A stretch of 51,409 bases of DNA from Occallatibacter sp. (GTDB lineage: Bacteria; Acidobacteriota; Terriglobia; Terriglobales; Acidobacteriaceae). The notes below the pieces were generated by a model, which did not search any database, had not been told where the DNA came from, and worked only from the letters and a program-made list of their open reading frames with translations. Below are positions 1 through 9,371 of the stretch, one piece after another. Each line of letters opens with the position of its first letter. Positions within the stretch are counted from its first letter, which is position 1. The translations under genes and the position numbers were made by a program. Location of the stretch: positions 1-51,409 of the forward strand of contig JARLGF010000037.1 in assembly GCA_031296165.1 (NCBI GenBank), given 5' to 3'.

Positions 1-2670
1 CAGGAGAGCGAACTGTTCACCGGATGCGGCGATTTCCAGTTCTGCTTCCAGTCCCTTGCCGATGATCTTGTTCTGACGGGCTTCTTCCAGGATGCGGAGA
101 GCCTGATCGCGGACGGCGAAGAGCTGCGACCACTCGGCGAGAATCGGCGCGGGGTCTTCAGAGAAGACTTCCTCAGGCTTGGGGAACTGGGCGAGGTGGA
201 CGGAGATTTCACGGCCTTCCACCTTAGGTAAATACTCCCAGACCTCGTCGGCGGTAAAGCTGAGGATGGGCGCGACCAGACGGACGAGGGCCTCAGCGAT
301 CTGCCAGAGCACGGTCTGCGCCGAGCGGCGTTCGCGACTGGTGGGCGCGAAGGTGTACATGCGGTCTTTGAGCACGTCGAGATAGAACGAGCTGAGGTCG
401 ATGACCGCGAAGTCGTTGACGGCGTGGTAAACGCGATGGAACTCGAACGTCTCGTACCAGGCACGGACTTTTTCAGTGAGGTCGCGGGTGCGGGCCAGCA
501 TGTAGCGGTCCAAGGGTAGAAGCTCGCTCTCGGGAACGCGGTCGCGCGCGGGATCGAAGCCGTTGAGATTGCCAAGCAGGAAGCGGAAGGTGTTGCGCAG
601 CTTGCGATAGATGTCGGCGCAGCGCTGCATGAGGTTTTCGCTGGCGGCCATGTCTTCGCGGAAATCGACGGAGGCCACCCAGAGGCGAACGATTTCGCCG
701 CCCAGACGGTTGGCGATATCGACCGGGTCCACGCCGTTGCCGAGCGACTTGGACATGGCGCGGCCCTGTTCGTCGAGGGTCCAGCCGGCGGTGGAGACGT
801 GGGAGTAAGGCGCGCGACCGCGCAGGGCCACGGAGGTGAGCAGGGAAGAGTGGAACCAGCCGCGATGCTGGTCGCCGCCTTCTAGGTATAAAGTCTCGAC
901 GCCTTCGTTGTTCTGGAAGGAGGTGTAGGCGGTCTTGAGTTCCGGATCGGATTCGCAGACGGCGAACCAACTGGTGCCGGAGTCGAACCAGACATCGAGA
1001 ATGTCGGTTTCCTTGCGGAATTCCGTGCCGCCGCAGTGGGTACAGGCAGCGCCTGACGGGAGCAGCTTGGCGACATCGGTGGTGTGCCAAGCCTCGACGC
1101 CCTCGTTTTCAAAGAGAGTGACGATGGAGCGGTTGAGGGCGGCGTCGAGGATGGGCTGGTTGCATGCCGTGCACATGAAGACGGCGATGGGCACGCCCCA
1201 GATGCGCTGGCGGCTGATGCACCAGTCGGGGCGGGTGGCGATCATGTTAGTGATGCGCTCCTTGCCCCAGGCCGGGTCCCAGACTACCTTGTCGATTTCT
1301 TCGATGGCGAGCTGGCGGAAGGTGGTTTTGGAGCCGTCTTCGCGCTCGACCGGAGTTTCCATGCCGATGAACCACTGCTCGGTGGCGCGGTAGATGACGG
1401 GATGGTGGCAGCGCCAGCAGTGCGGGTAGGAGTGGTTGATGTCCTGGGAGGCCAGCAAAGCGCCGGACTCCTCAAGCATGGCGATGATGACGGGATTTGC
1501 GGCCCAGACGGTGAGCCCCTCGAATGCGGGCGGAGCTTCACGGTTCCAGACGCTGGGGTCCACATGGACGTGGCCTCCGGCATCGACGCGGCAGGTGGGG
1601 TCAAGGTTGTAGCGGACGCCGGTAAAAAAGTCGTCCATGCCGTGCGCGGGGGCGGTGTGGACCGCGCCTGTTCCGGTGTCGGCGGTGACGTAGGTGGCGT
1701 TGACGCCGAGGACGCTGCGGTCGAGGAAGGGATGCTGGAAGGTGATGCGGTCGAGCTGGCTGCCTTTGAAGCGGGTCAGTTCGGCGGGTGCGTCGAGATG
1801 GCAGGCGGCGGCGACAGAGGCAGCGAGCTCGGCGGCAACGATGTAGACCGGGGCGTCGGGGCGGTCGCCGGCTTCGAGCGCGACGTAGTCGAAGTCGGGA
1901 TGGAAGGCGACGGCCAGGGACGCGGGCAGGGTCCAGGGGGTGGTGGTCCAGATGATGGTATAGACTTTGCGTCCGGCCAGAGCGGGGGCGATTGCCTCGG
2001 GGTCTGAGGTGAGCCGGTAGCGCACATAGACCGAGGGGCTGGTGTGCATGTCGTACTCGACCTCGGCTTCGGCCAGGGCGGTACGGTCGTGGATGCACCA
2101 GTAAACGGGCTTGAGTCCGCGGTAGACGAAGCCTTTCTCCAGGAATCCGTAAAAGGCTTCGAGGGTGCGGGCCTCGTAGTCGCGGGACATGGTTTTGTAG
2201 GGCTTGCTCCAGCGGCCGAAGCAGCCAATGCGCTCGAACTGAGAGGTTTGCAGGTCAACGTATTTCTGCGCGTAGGCGCGACAGGCTTCGAGCACGGCCG
2301 GGACGGGCATTTCGCGCTTTTTGCGGCCTAGTTTCTCGTCCACCTTGATCTCGATGGGCAGGCCGTGGCAGTCGTAGCCGGGAACGTAGGGGGCGTCAAA
2401 GCCCGCCATGGTCCTGGACTTGACGACAAAATCCTTGAGGCCCTTGTTGAGCGCGTGGCCCAGGTGAATGGGACCGTTGGCGTAGGGAGGGCCGTCGTGG
2501 AGCAGGTAGGCAGGGCGGCCTCGGCCGGCTTTGCGCAGTTCTTCATAGAGCCGCAGCGAGGCCCAGCGGGCCAGCCGAAGCGGTTCATTGTGGGGCAGAT
2601 TGGCCTTCATGGGAAAGGCGGTTTGCGGCAAGGTAAGGGTTGCCTTCAACTCCGGCACAGCAACGGACAT
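1..2670 (-). CDS. ileS: isoleucine--tRNA ligase (3' part runs off the window start)
   Basis: Reverse-strand translation from ATG at 2670: MSVAVPELKATLTLPQTAFPMKANLPHNEP...LLHDGPPYANGPIHLGHALNKGLKDFVVKS (HIGH-type motif), and AMSKSLGNGVDPVDIANRLGG (KMSKS-type motif, ~710-760). Not in the ORF list because it has no stop inside the window. Confidence 0.95.
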   Translation of the reverse strand, partial: MSVAVPELKATLTLPQTAFPMKANLPHNEPLRLARWASLRLYEELRKAGRGRPAYLLHDGPPYANGPIHLGHALNKGLKDFVVKSRTMAGFDAPYVPGYDCHGLPIEIKVDEKLGRKKREMPVPAVLEACRAYAQKYVDLQTSQFERIGCFGRWSKPYKTMSRDYEARTLEAFYGFLEKGFVYRGLKPVYWCIHDRTALAEAEVEYDMHTSPSVYVRYRLTSDPEAIAPALAGRKVYTIIWTTTPWTLPASLAVAFHPDFDYVALEAGDRPDAPVYIVAAELAASVAAACHLDAPAELTRFKGSQLDRITFQHPFLDRSVLGVNATYVTADTGTGAVHTAPAHGMDDFFTGVRYNLDPTCRVDAGGHVHVDPSVWNREAPPAFEGLTVWAANPVIIAMLEESGALLASQDINHSYPHCWRCHHPVIYRATEQWFIGMETPVEREDGSKTTFRQLAIEEIDKVVWDPAWGKERITNMIATRPDWCISRQRIWGVPIAVFMCTACNQPILDAALNRSIVTLFENEGVEAWHTTDVAKLLPSGAACTHCGGTEFRKETDILDVWFDSGTSWFAVCESDPELKTAYTSFQNNEGVETLYLEGGDQHRGWFHSSLLTSVALRGRAPYSHVSTAGWTLDEQGRAMSKSLGNGVDPVDIANRLGGEIVRLWVASVDFREDMAASENLMQRCADIYRKLRNTFRFLLGNLNGFDPARDRVPESELLPLDRYMLARTRDLTEKVRAWYETFEFHRVYHAVNDFAVIDLSSFYLDVLKDRMYTFAPTSRERRSAQTVLWQIAEALVRLVAPILSFTADEVWEYLPKVEGREISVHLAQFPKPEEVFSEDPAPILAEWSQLFAVRDQALRILEEARQNKIIGKGLEAELEIAASGEQFALL

Positions 2671-2941
2671 CGCTACTCCTGGGATTGTGAACGCACCGGA
2701 GATGGTGCGAACTTGTTCATTTATTAGTGTAAATGGCTGGGGAAGATATTTTCGGTAACAACTGCGGGCGATCCTCGTCTATTGTTTATAGGAACCTTAC
2801 TACGCAAGAATATGAGGCCCTGGACGTTCAACAAGCCGTTCCGAGACAAATGCCAGCGCAGTCGAGCATAATAGTGGGACAGGTCCGGAAGCAGGGACGC
2901 TCCTATCGGAGCAGCCGATGGCTCCAGAGCCAGCATCAAAT

Positions 2942-3952
2942 ATGGCAAACGACTTACTGACACAGCCAGATACGGACTCACAAGCCGTCGCGGTCATCGC
3001 GGACGGCCATGAGTTCGATGGTTTTCTGGGACGCAGTTTTGAAGAGAAGTCGATCTGGGCGAGTCTTTACGAGAGCGTCCGCGACATTTTCTTTCCGCGC
3101 AAGCTGCCCCCGCTGCAACTGACCTCGAAGCCGATACCGGTGCCCGACCGGATGGCGGTGAAGCCTAACCCCTGGGCAATCGGGATCTCAACCGGCGTGA
3201 ATGTCGCCATTCTATTGGTTGCGCTTTTCTTTGTCGGCAAGAAGATCATCGATACGGTAAAGACCAAAGAGATTACAACCAACATCGACGTAGGAGTGTA
3301 TACGCCTAAAGGCCCCAAGGGAGACGCGGCCCACGGCGGCGGCGGCGGCGGGGCGCACGATCTTGTGGACCCCATGAAGGGCAAGCTGCCCAAACTGGAG
3401 AAGAACCCGGTAACGCCTCCCATGGTTCCCGTTGTCGACCATCCCAAGCTGGCGATTGAATCGGCAATCAATGTGCAGCCGGACATCAAGCTGCCTGATC
3501 CGAATCTGCCGAATATCGGCGTGGCCCATTCGACCAATGTAAGGCTGGCCTCGAACGGCCCCGGATCAGGCGGCGGGATGGGCTCAGGCAGCGGCGGCGG
3601 TTTAGGTTCTGGAACCGGCAACGGTTATGGGCCTGGGTATGGCGGGAACACAGGCGGCGGACTGTATCACATCGGTGGCGGGGTTTCAGCGCCGGTGGCT
3701 CTGAACAGTGTGGAAGCTGAGTTTTCCGACGAGGCGCGGCGGGCCAAGTATCAGGGTGTTTGCCTGATCTCGCTGATCGTGGATGCGCAGGGGAATCCAC
3801 AGAATCCGCGCGTGATTCGCGCCTTGGGCATGGGGCTGGACGAGAAGGCGATTGAAGCCGTGCGCAAGTACAAGTTCAGGCCAGCCATGAAGGACGGCAG
3901 GACGCCGGTGCCAGTGATGATTACCGTCGAGGTAAATTTCCGCCTGTATTAA
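2942..3952 (+). CDS. energy transducer TonB-like protein
   Basis: One TM segment after a cytoplasmic N-terminus, Gly/Pro-rich linker, TonB C-terminal-like domain (VEAEFSDEARRAKYQGVCLISLIVDAQGNPQNPRVIRALGMGLDEKAIEAVRKYKFRPAMKDGRTPVPVMITVEVNFRLY). Start may be 2918. Confidence 0.85.
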   Translation: MANDLLTQPDTDSQAVAVIADGHEFDGFLGRSFEEKSIWASLYESVRDIFFPRKLPPLQLTSKPIPVPDRMAVKPNPWAIGISTGVNVAILLVALFFVGKKIIDTVKTKEITTNIDVGVYTPKGPKGDAAHGGGGGGAHDLVDPMKGKLPKLEKNPVTPPMVPVVDHPKLAIESAINVQPDIKLPDPNLPNIGVAHSTNVRLASNGPGSGGGMGSGSGGGLGSGTGNGYGPGYGGNTGGGLYHIGGGVSAPVALNSVEAEFSDEARRAKYQGVCLISLIVDAQGNPQNPRVIRALGMGLDEKAIEAVRKYKFRPAMKDGRTPVPVMITVEVNFRLY

Positions 3953-3972
3953 GGGCTTGAGCGGTTGCAGAC

Positions 3973-4014
3973 AAAGAGAGCGGAGCGCATGGGCGCTGCG
4001 CTCTCTTTTTATTT
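3973..4014 (+). terminator. intrinsic terminator downstream of the tonB-like gene
   Basis: AAAGAGAGCGgAGCGCatgGGCGCTgCGCTCTCTTTTTATTTT stem-loop with U tract. Confidence 0.8.
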
Positions 4015-4480
4015 TGGGCTGAAACAGGCGCGGGCGAGCTGTAAGGCTTGCTGAGGTTCGTGGAATCCCGCACATTGTGCAATCTGTCAAAGCAGTGCCG
4101 CTGCAAGAAACATTGGAGCCTGATTGCAGGTGACAACGCGCACTGCCATTATCGACAATCTTCCTTAATTTGGAGGGAATGGAAGAAGTGGCGCACCTGG
4201 CAGACTTACCACAATGTTGTCAGGTTCTTTACGCAGGCTTGACAACACCTCTCACTGCGCATAGCCTTTGGCGCTGAGAATAAAATCACCACAGATTGGC
4301 CTGGAAAAGGCGACCACCGGGGTTTTGGCCCCCTTTGCCGCCATGCAGCAAGAGCGCCCGGGCTCTGTGGAGCAAGATCAAGAGCCGAAGGACCTGAGTA
4401 CGGCGAGCGCTGTATCCGCAGCTTCGGATTTGTCCGCACAATAACCTGGGTTGGTTCAACCCCAAGCCTGGAGTACACGT

Positions 4481-7400
4481 ATGCGTCGTTATGCAGCTTT
4501 TTTCTCTTCGATTTTCTTCATTCTTGCTATTTCGCTCAGTGGAGCCAGGGCGCAAGAAGCTCAAAAGCCCGATCTGTCGACCCAGCCGACCCTCTATGTG
4601 GTGGGCTACGCGCACCTGGATACGGAATGGCGGTGGGAATATCCGCAGGTGATAAACGAGTACATCAAGAAGACGATGGAGGAAAACTTCGCGCTGTTCC
4701 AGAAGTATCCGCACTACGTCTTCAACTTTTCCGGGGCGAACCGATACCGCTTCATGAAGGAGTATTACCCGGCTGACTTTGCCAAGGTGCAGCACTACGT
4801 GTCGACGGGGCAGTGGTTTCCTGCCGGCTCTTCGATGGAGGAGGGCGACGTGAACGCGCCCAGCCCCGAGTCCATCATCCGGCAGATTCTCTATGGAAAT
4901 AATTGGTTTCGCAAGGAATTCGGCAAGGCCAGCGCCGAGTACATGCTGCCTGACTGCTTCGGATTTCCGGCATCGCTGCCCACGATCCTGGCGCATTCCG
5001 GCGTGAAGGGGTTCTCCACGCAAAAGCTGACGTGGGGCTCCTCAGTCCCGCAGGGCGGCCCGGATTATCCGGAGAAAACACCGGAAGGCACACCGTTCAA
5101 TGTGGGCGTCTGGATAGGTCCGGATGGAGAGAGCGTGCTCGCAGGGGTGAACCCCGGCAGTTATGGCGGTGGCATCTCGACCGACCTGAGCAAGCCGCTG
5201 CCACCCGCCGCGCCGGATGAAGCGCTTAACGAAGCCCATGCAAAAATGCAGGAATTGCAAACGAAGATGCAGAAGGCGTTCACCAGCGGCGAGGCCCTGG
5301 ATCAAAAGGATATGCAGACCATGATGGCCCTGAGAAATCAGGTCGCCAGCCTGACGAAGGCAAAGCAGGACGAAGATTTGAACCGCTTCCAGGGCGACTG
5401 GGCAGGGCGTGTGGAAAATAACGGAAAGGCCACTGGGGTCTATACCGATTATCACTACTACGGGACCGGCGATATTGGTGGATCTCCCGACGAGGACTCA
5501 GTGAAGCGGCTGGAGGCGATCGTCACCAAGGGCCAGGTCGGGTTGCCCCCGGCCGGATTTGTTTCCCCCTTCGGCAGGCGTTCGCATCAGGAGTTTCCGG
5601 CGGTAGCGGTTGGAGACGGCCCGGTGCATGTGATCTCAGCGAAGGCCGACCAGATGTTCCTGGACATTACACCCGCAGAGGAAGCGCGGCTTCCGCAATA
5701 CACGGGCGAGATGGAGCTGACCAACCATTCGGCAGGATCTTTGACATCGCAGGCCTACCAAAAGCGCTGGCTTCGCAAGGAAGAGTTGCTTGCCGATGCA
5801 GCGGAGAAGTCTTCCGTTGCTGCGCTGATGCTGGGGGGGCGCACGTATCCGATGGACCGGCTGAACGGCGCGTGGACGCTGATGATGGGCGGACAATTCC
5901 ATGACGTGGCCCCGGGTACGGCGACGCCGAAGTCCTATGAGTTCGCGTGGAACGACGATGTGATCGCAATGAACCAGTTTGCGGACGTGCTGGGCGACGC
6001 GACGCGGGCGGTTGCGGCGGCGCTGAACACGGCGACCGACGGGACTCCCATCGTGGTCTACAATCCGCTGAGCATTGCGCGGGAAGATGTGGTGCAGGCG
6101 GCGGTCAAGTTCCCTGGCGCCGCGCCGGATGTGGTGTCAGTCACCGGGCCGGACGGTCGTGAAGTTCCCGCGCAAATTTCCGCGGGAAAAGTAACATTCC
6201 TGGCCAAGGTTCCTTCAGTGGGATACACGGTCTACAGCATCCGGCCGGCAACCGCCAAAACCGCTGAGACCTCCTCACTAAAGGTCACCGAGCACTCTCT
6301 TGAGAATGCGTACTACCGCGTGACGCTGAACAGCGACGGCGACATTGCCAGCGTCTTCGACAAGAAAATCGGCAAGGAACTGCTGGCAGGGCCGATGCGG
6401 CTGGCGATTTCGTACGACAATCCGATCCAGTGGCCGGCATGGAACATGGATTGGGACCAGGAACAGGCGCCTCCCAAGGATTACGTTCACGGGCCTGCTT
6501 CGCTGCACATTGTGGAGAACGGTCCGGCGCGCGTTGCCCTTGAGGTCACCCGTGAAACCGGCGGCTCAAAGTTTGTGCAAACCATCATGCTTGCAGCGGG
6601 GGATGCGGGAAAGCGTGTGGACATCGGCAACGTGGTCGATTGGAAGACCAGGGAATCGAACCTGAAAGCGGTATTTCAGTTGACCGCTTCCAACCGGATG
6701 GCCACGTACAACCTGGGGATTGGAACGATCCAGCGGCCGAATGCGCAGCCCAAGAAGTTCGAGGTGTTGGCGCATCAGTGGATCGACCTGACCGACGCAA
6801 GCGGTGTGTGGGGCACGACGATTCTGACCGACTACAAGAACGGGTCCGACAAGCCGAATGACAATACGATTCGCCTGACGCTGATCCGGACGCCCGGGGT
6901 TCGCGGCGGGTATCCTGACCAGGCGACGCAGGACCTGGGGCATCACGAATTCAGCTACGGACTGGCCGGGCACGCGGACGACTGGCGCGACGGACAGACA
7001 AACTGGCAGGGACAGCGGTTGAACGATCCCCTCATTGCCTTTGAGACGGCGAAACATCCCGGCGCATTGGGCCGCGAGTTCTCGCTGGTCAAAGCCAGCA
7101 GCCCCAAAGTGGAAATCATGGCGCTGAAACATGCCGAGCTGAGCGATGAAGTGGTTGTGCGGCTTGTGGAACTCGAAGGCAAGCCGGAGTCGAATGTCCG
7201 TGTCTCGTTTGCGGCGCCGATCAAGTCGGCCCGCGAGGTAAACGGGCAGGAGCAGCCGGTGGGTGCGGCAAAGGTCACAGGCGGAGCGCTGGTTACATCG
7301 TTTACGGCGTATCAGCCGCGGACGTTTGCCATCACGCTCGATCCTTCTGCTGTGCACGTTGCCCCGGTCAAATCTCATCCGGTGCAACTGCAATACGATC

Positions 7401-8080
7401 TGGCTACGTCCAGCAATGACGGCGCTTCGGTCACCGGAGGAATCGACGGAAAAGGCAATACACTGCCAGCCGAGATGCTGCCGGGCAAGATTGACTTCAA
7501 CGGCGTGGCGTTCCAGCTTGCGCCAGCAACGACCGGTACGGCCAATGCCGTTGTAGCCAAGGGACAGACGATTCATTTGCCCGCAGGCAACTACAACCGC
7601 GTTTATGTGCTGGCTACTGCTGTCAACGGCGATCAGGATGCCACCTTCAAGGCAGGAAATCTGGAAAGCACGTTGAAGGTTGAAGACTGGGGCGGATATA
7701 TTGGCCAGTGGGACAACCGGCAATGGCAGGCAAAGCAGGTGACAATCCCGGCGCGGCAGGGACGGCCGGCTCGCACCGAGATGAACGATTACGCTGAAAT
7801 GACGGGCATTGCTCCGGGCTACATCAAGCGTGCATCTCTTGCCTGGTACAGCGATCATCACCACGATGCGGCAGGGAAGAACGTGCCGTACTCGTATTCG
7901 TACTTGTTCGCGTATCCCATCGACCTGCCGCGTGGCGCAAGCACCATCACGCTGCCAAGCAACGACAAGGTACGCATTCTGGCGGTTTCCGTTGCGGAAG
8001 AGAACCCGCAGGTGACCTCGGCTGAACCCTTGTATGACACGCTGGGGCGGTCAGAACCGGCGGCTGCCGCGCAACAGTAA
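4481..8080 (+). CDS. secreted GH38 alpha-mannosidase family protein
   Basis: Signal peptide (MRRYAAFFSSIFFILAISLSGARAQ), YAHLDTEWRWEYPQVINEYIKKT, LPDCFGFPASLPTIL, GGQFHDVAPGTATPKSY; domain order of GH38. Start chosen at internal ATG 4481. Confidence 0.85.
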   Translation: MRRYAAFFSSIFFILAISLSGARAQEAQKPDLSTQPTLYVVGYAHLDTEWRWEYPQVINEYIKKTMEENFALFQKYPHYVFNFSGANRYRFMKEYYPADFAKVQHYVSTGQWFPAGSSMEEGDVNAPSPESIIRQILYGNNWFRKEFGKASAEYMLPDCFGFPASLPTILAHSGVKGFSTQKLTWGSSVPQGGPDYPEKTPEGTPFNVGVWIGPDGESVLAGVNPGSYGGGISTDLSKPLPPAAPDEALNEAHAKMQELQTKMQKAFTSGEALDQKDMQTMMALRNQVASLTKAKQDEDLNRFQGDWAGRVENNGKATGVYTDYHYYGTGDIGGSPDEDSVKRLEAIVTKGQVGLPPAGFVSPFGRRSHQEFPAVAVGDGPVHVISAKADQMFLDITPAEEARLPQYTGEMELTNHSAGSLTSQAYQKRWLRKEELLADAAEKSSVAALMLGGRTYPMDRLNGAWTLMMGGQFHDVAPGTATPKSYEFAWNDDVIAMNQFADVLGDATRAVAAALNTATDGTPIVVYNPLSIAREDVVQAAVKFPGAAPDVVSVTGPDGREVPAQISAGKVTFLAKVPSVGYTVYSIRPATAKTAETSSLKVTEHSLENAYYRVTLNSDGDIASVFDKKIGKELLAGPMRLAISYDNPIQWPAWNMDWDQEQAPPKDYVHGPASLHIVENGPARVALEVTRETGGSKFVQTIMLAAGDAGKRVDIGNVVDWKTRESNLKAVFQLTASNRMATYNLGIGTIQRPNAQPKKFEVLAHQWIDLTDASGVWGTTILTDYKNGSDKPNDNTIRLTLIRTPGVRGGYPDQATQDLGHHEFSYGLAGHADDWRDGQTNWQGQRLNDPLIAFETAKHPGALGREFSLVKASSPKVEIMALKHAELSDEVVVRLVELEGKPESNVRVSFAAPIKSAREVNGQEQPVGAAKVTGGALVTSFTAYQPRTFAITLDPSAVHVAPVKSHPVQLQYDLATSSNDGASVTGGIDGKGNTLPAEMLPGKIDFNGVAFQLAPATTGTANAVVAKGQTIHLPAGNYNRVYVLATAVNGDQDATFKAGNLESTLKVEDWGGYIGQWDNRQWQAKQVTIPARQGRPARTEMNDYAEMTGIAPGYIKRASLAWYSDHHHDAAGKNVPYSYSYLFAYPIDLPRGASTITLPSNDKVRILAVSVAEENPQVTSAEPLYDTLGRSEPAAAAQQ

Positions 8081-8163
8081 GTTTCGCGCGGAGGAGAACG
8101 AACGCGATCGCAACCCTGAGCGGGGGGGGCGAAAGTGTGAGTGCCCATTAGGGAACTCACGAG

Positions 8164-8197
8164 AGCATTTTCGGAATACACCGATTCCGAAAATGCT
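8164..8197. repeat. perfect 14-bp inverted repeat, REP-like
   Basis: AGCATTTTCGGAAT-acaccg-ATTCCGAAAATGCT. Confidence 0.75.
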
Positions 8198-8304
8198 GTA
8201 GCGGCAAACCAGGCCGCGCTTTTGCCAACCCGCCGGGTGAGCGGTTCGCACTGCCGGCAGCACGGACGTGCAAAGTCAACAGTCACTCAAACATTCACAA
8301 CATG

Positions 8305-8336
8305 AAAATGGCCTCTCGGATTCGAGAGGCCATTTT
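8305..8336. terminator. bidirectional terminator-like hairpin next to tRNA-Arg
   Basis: AAAATGGCCTCTCG-gatt-CGAGAGGCCATTTT, 14-bp perfect stem with flanking A/T tracts. Confidence 0.8.
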
Positions 8337-8374
8337 TACGTCCAAGTCATTGAATTTCTGGGGAAGGGAAGAAG

Positions 8375-8451
8375 TGGTGCGCCCGGAGAGATTCGAACTC
8401 CCGACCCTTTGGTTCGTAGCCAAATACTCTATCCAGCTGAGCTACGGGCGC
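8375..8451 (-). tRNA. tRNA-Arg(ACG), CCA encoded
   Basis: Reverse complement GCGCCCGTAGCTCAGCTGGATAGAGTATTTGGCTACGAACCAAAGGGTCGGGAGTTCGAATCTCTCCGGGCGCACCA; 7-bp acceptor, TTTGG-CTACGAA-CCAAA anticodon arm, GTTCGAATC T-loop. Confidence 0.95.
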
Positions 8452-8517
8452 ACACATTGGTTGCAAATGAACCATACACAGATTATCAGGGTTCTTGCGG
8501 TGGCGCAATGCGTGTTG

Positions 8518-8781
8518 TCAGGCCGCGGGCACCGTCTCCGGAACAGGCGGGGGAGGAATCAGCGGCAACTCCTCGGCGATCTCGAGGCCGGTCTGGCGGA
8601 CGAGCTTGGTCACGGTGGCGGCGCTGAGCCGGGTGGCGTCGAATTCGACGCGCAGAGTACGGGCGTCGTGATCGAAGCTGAGCCGCCGGATGCCGTAGAC
8701 ATCCCGCGTGTTGGCCAGCGCGAAGGTTACAGGCTCAGTGGGCGGCGTGGCGTACCGATAGAGAATTTCCACCGTGGTCAT
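8518..8781 (-). CDS. small hypothetical protein, HMA-like fold possible
   Basis: 87 aa from internal ATG: MTTVEILYRYATPPTEPVTFALANTRDVYGIRRLSFDHDARTLRVEFDATRLSAATVTKLVRQTGLEI; beta-alpha-beta pattern, no CxxC. Confidence 0.6.
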   Translation of the reverse strand: MTTVEILYRYATPPTEPVTFALANTRDVYGIRRLSFDHDARTLRVEFDATRLSAATVTKLVRQTGLEIAEELPLIPPPPVPETVPAA

Positions 8782-8828
8782 AGAGGAATGATAGCAAGGT
8801 GCGCGGTTGTAGTGCCTCAAAACCTGTT

Positions 8829-9323
8829 CTACAGGTTCTTGAGAAAGGCGCGGACTTCGGGGCTGGACCAGTCCTGGGCGCCGACGAATTTGCGGCGGAC
8901 AACGCCCTTGCGGTCGATGACGTAGGTTTCCGGCCACATTTCTGTTTTGTAGAGCTTGGGAACGGACTCCGAAGGGTCGCGGACCGTGATCAGGTCAACG
9001 TGTCGGTGGAGGATGAAGTTGCTGTACGCGTCGGGATCCTCGTCGATGCTGACGGCAAGAATGGCCAGATTGGGCTGGTCGTGGTGGAGTTGGAGCAGGG
9101 AAGGCAGCTCCACGACACACGGTTCGCACCAGGAGGCCCAGAAGTTGAGCAGCACCACCTGGCCGCGGTAGTTGGCCAGATGGATGGAGGTTGTGCCGTC
9201 GGAGATGGTGAAATCGGGGGCGGCACGGCCAATTTGGGCGGGATGCACGCCGCGGTTACAAGCCGGCACCAGCAGAGCCAACGGCAGCAGGAGAATGAAG
9301 GGTAGGGAACGAGAGGACCGCAC
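8829..9323 (-). CDS. TlpA/ResA-like thioredoxin-fold lipoprotein
   Basis: Lipobox-like LLVPACN and FWASWCEPCVVELPSL active-site motif. Confidence 0.85.
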   Translation of the reverse strand: MRSSRSLPFILLLPLALLVPACNRGVHPAQIGRAAPDFTISDGTTSIHLANYRGQVVLLNFWASWCEPCVVELPSLLQLHHDQPNLAILAVSIDEDPDAYSNFILHRHVDLITVRDPSESVPKLYKTEMWPETYVIDRKGVVRRKFVGAQDWSSPEVRAFLKNL

Positions 9324-9371
9324 ATACTTATAATACGGAGCGACGGGGCTGGAACGAAAGGGTGTGGCGTA

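Noticed and set aside
1084-2007. 307-aa + strand ORF
   Set aside because: Antisense to ileS; low-complexity G/V/D-rich translation typical of high-GC antisense frames.
3340-3360. GGC trinucleotide microsatellite in the tonB-like gene
   Set aside because: It encodes an in-frame poly-Gly linker, ordinary for TonB-type proteins.
6566-7864. 432-aa minus ORF
   Set aside because: Antisense to the GH38 gene with no recognisable motif or start context.
8375-8451. Genomic island inserted at tRNA-Arg
   Set aside because: No integrase, no duplicated tRNA 3' end noticed, and flanking genes look chromosomal.
8302-8925. 207-aa + strand ORF containing VVRPERFELPTLWFVAKYSIQLSYGR
   Set aside because: This is the antisense translation of tRNA-Arg followed by antisense of the TlpA-region genes; a classic spurious ORF.
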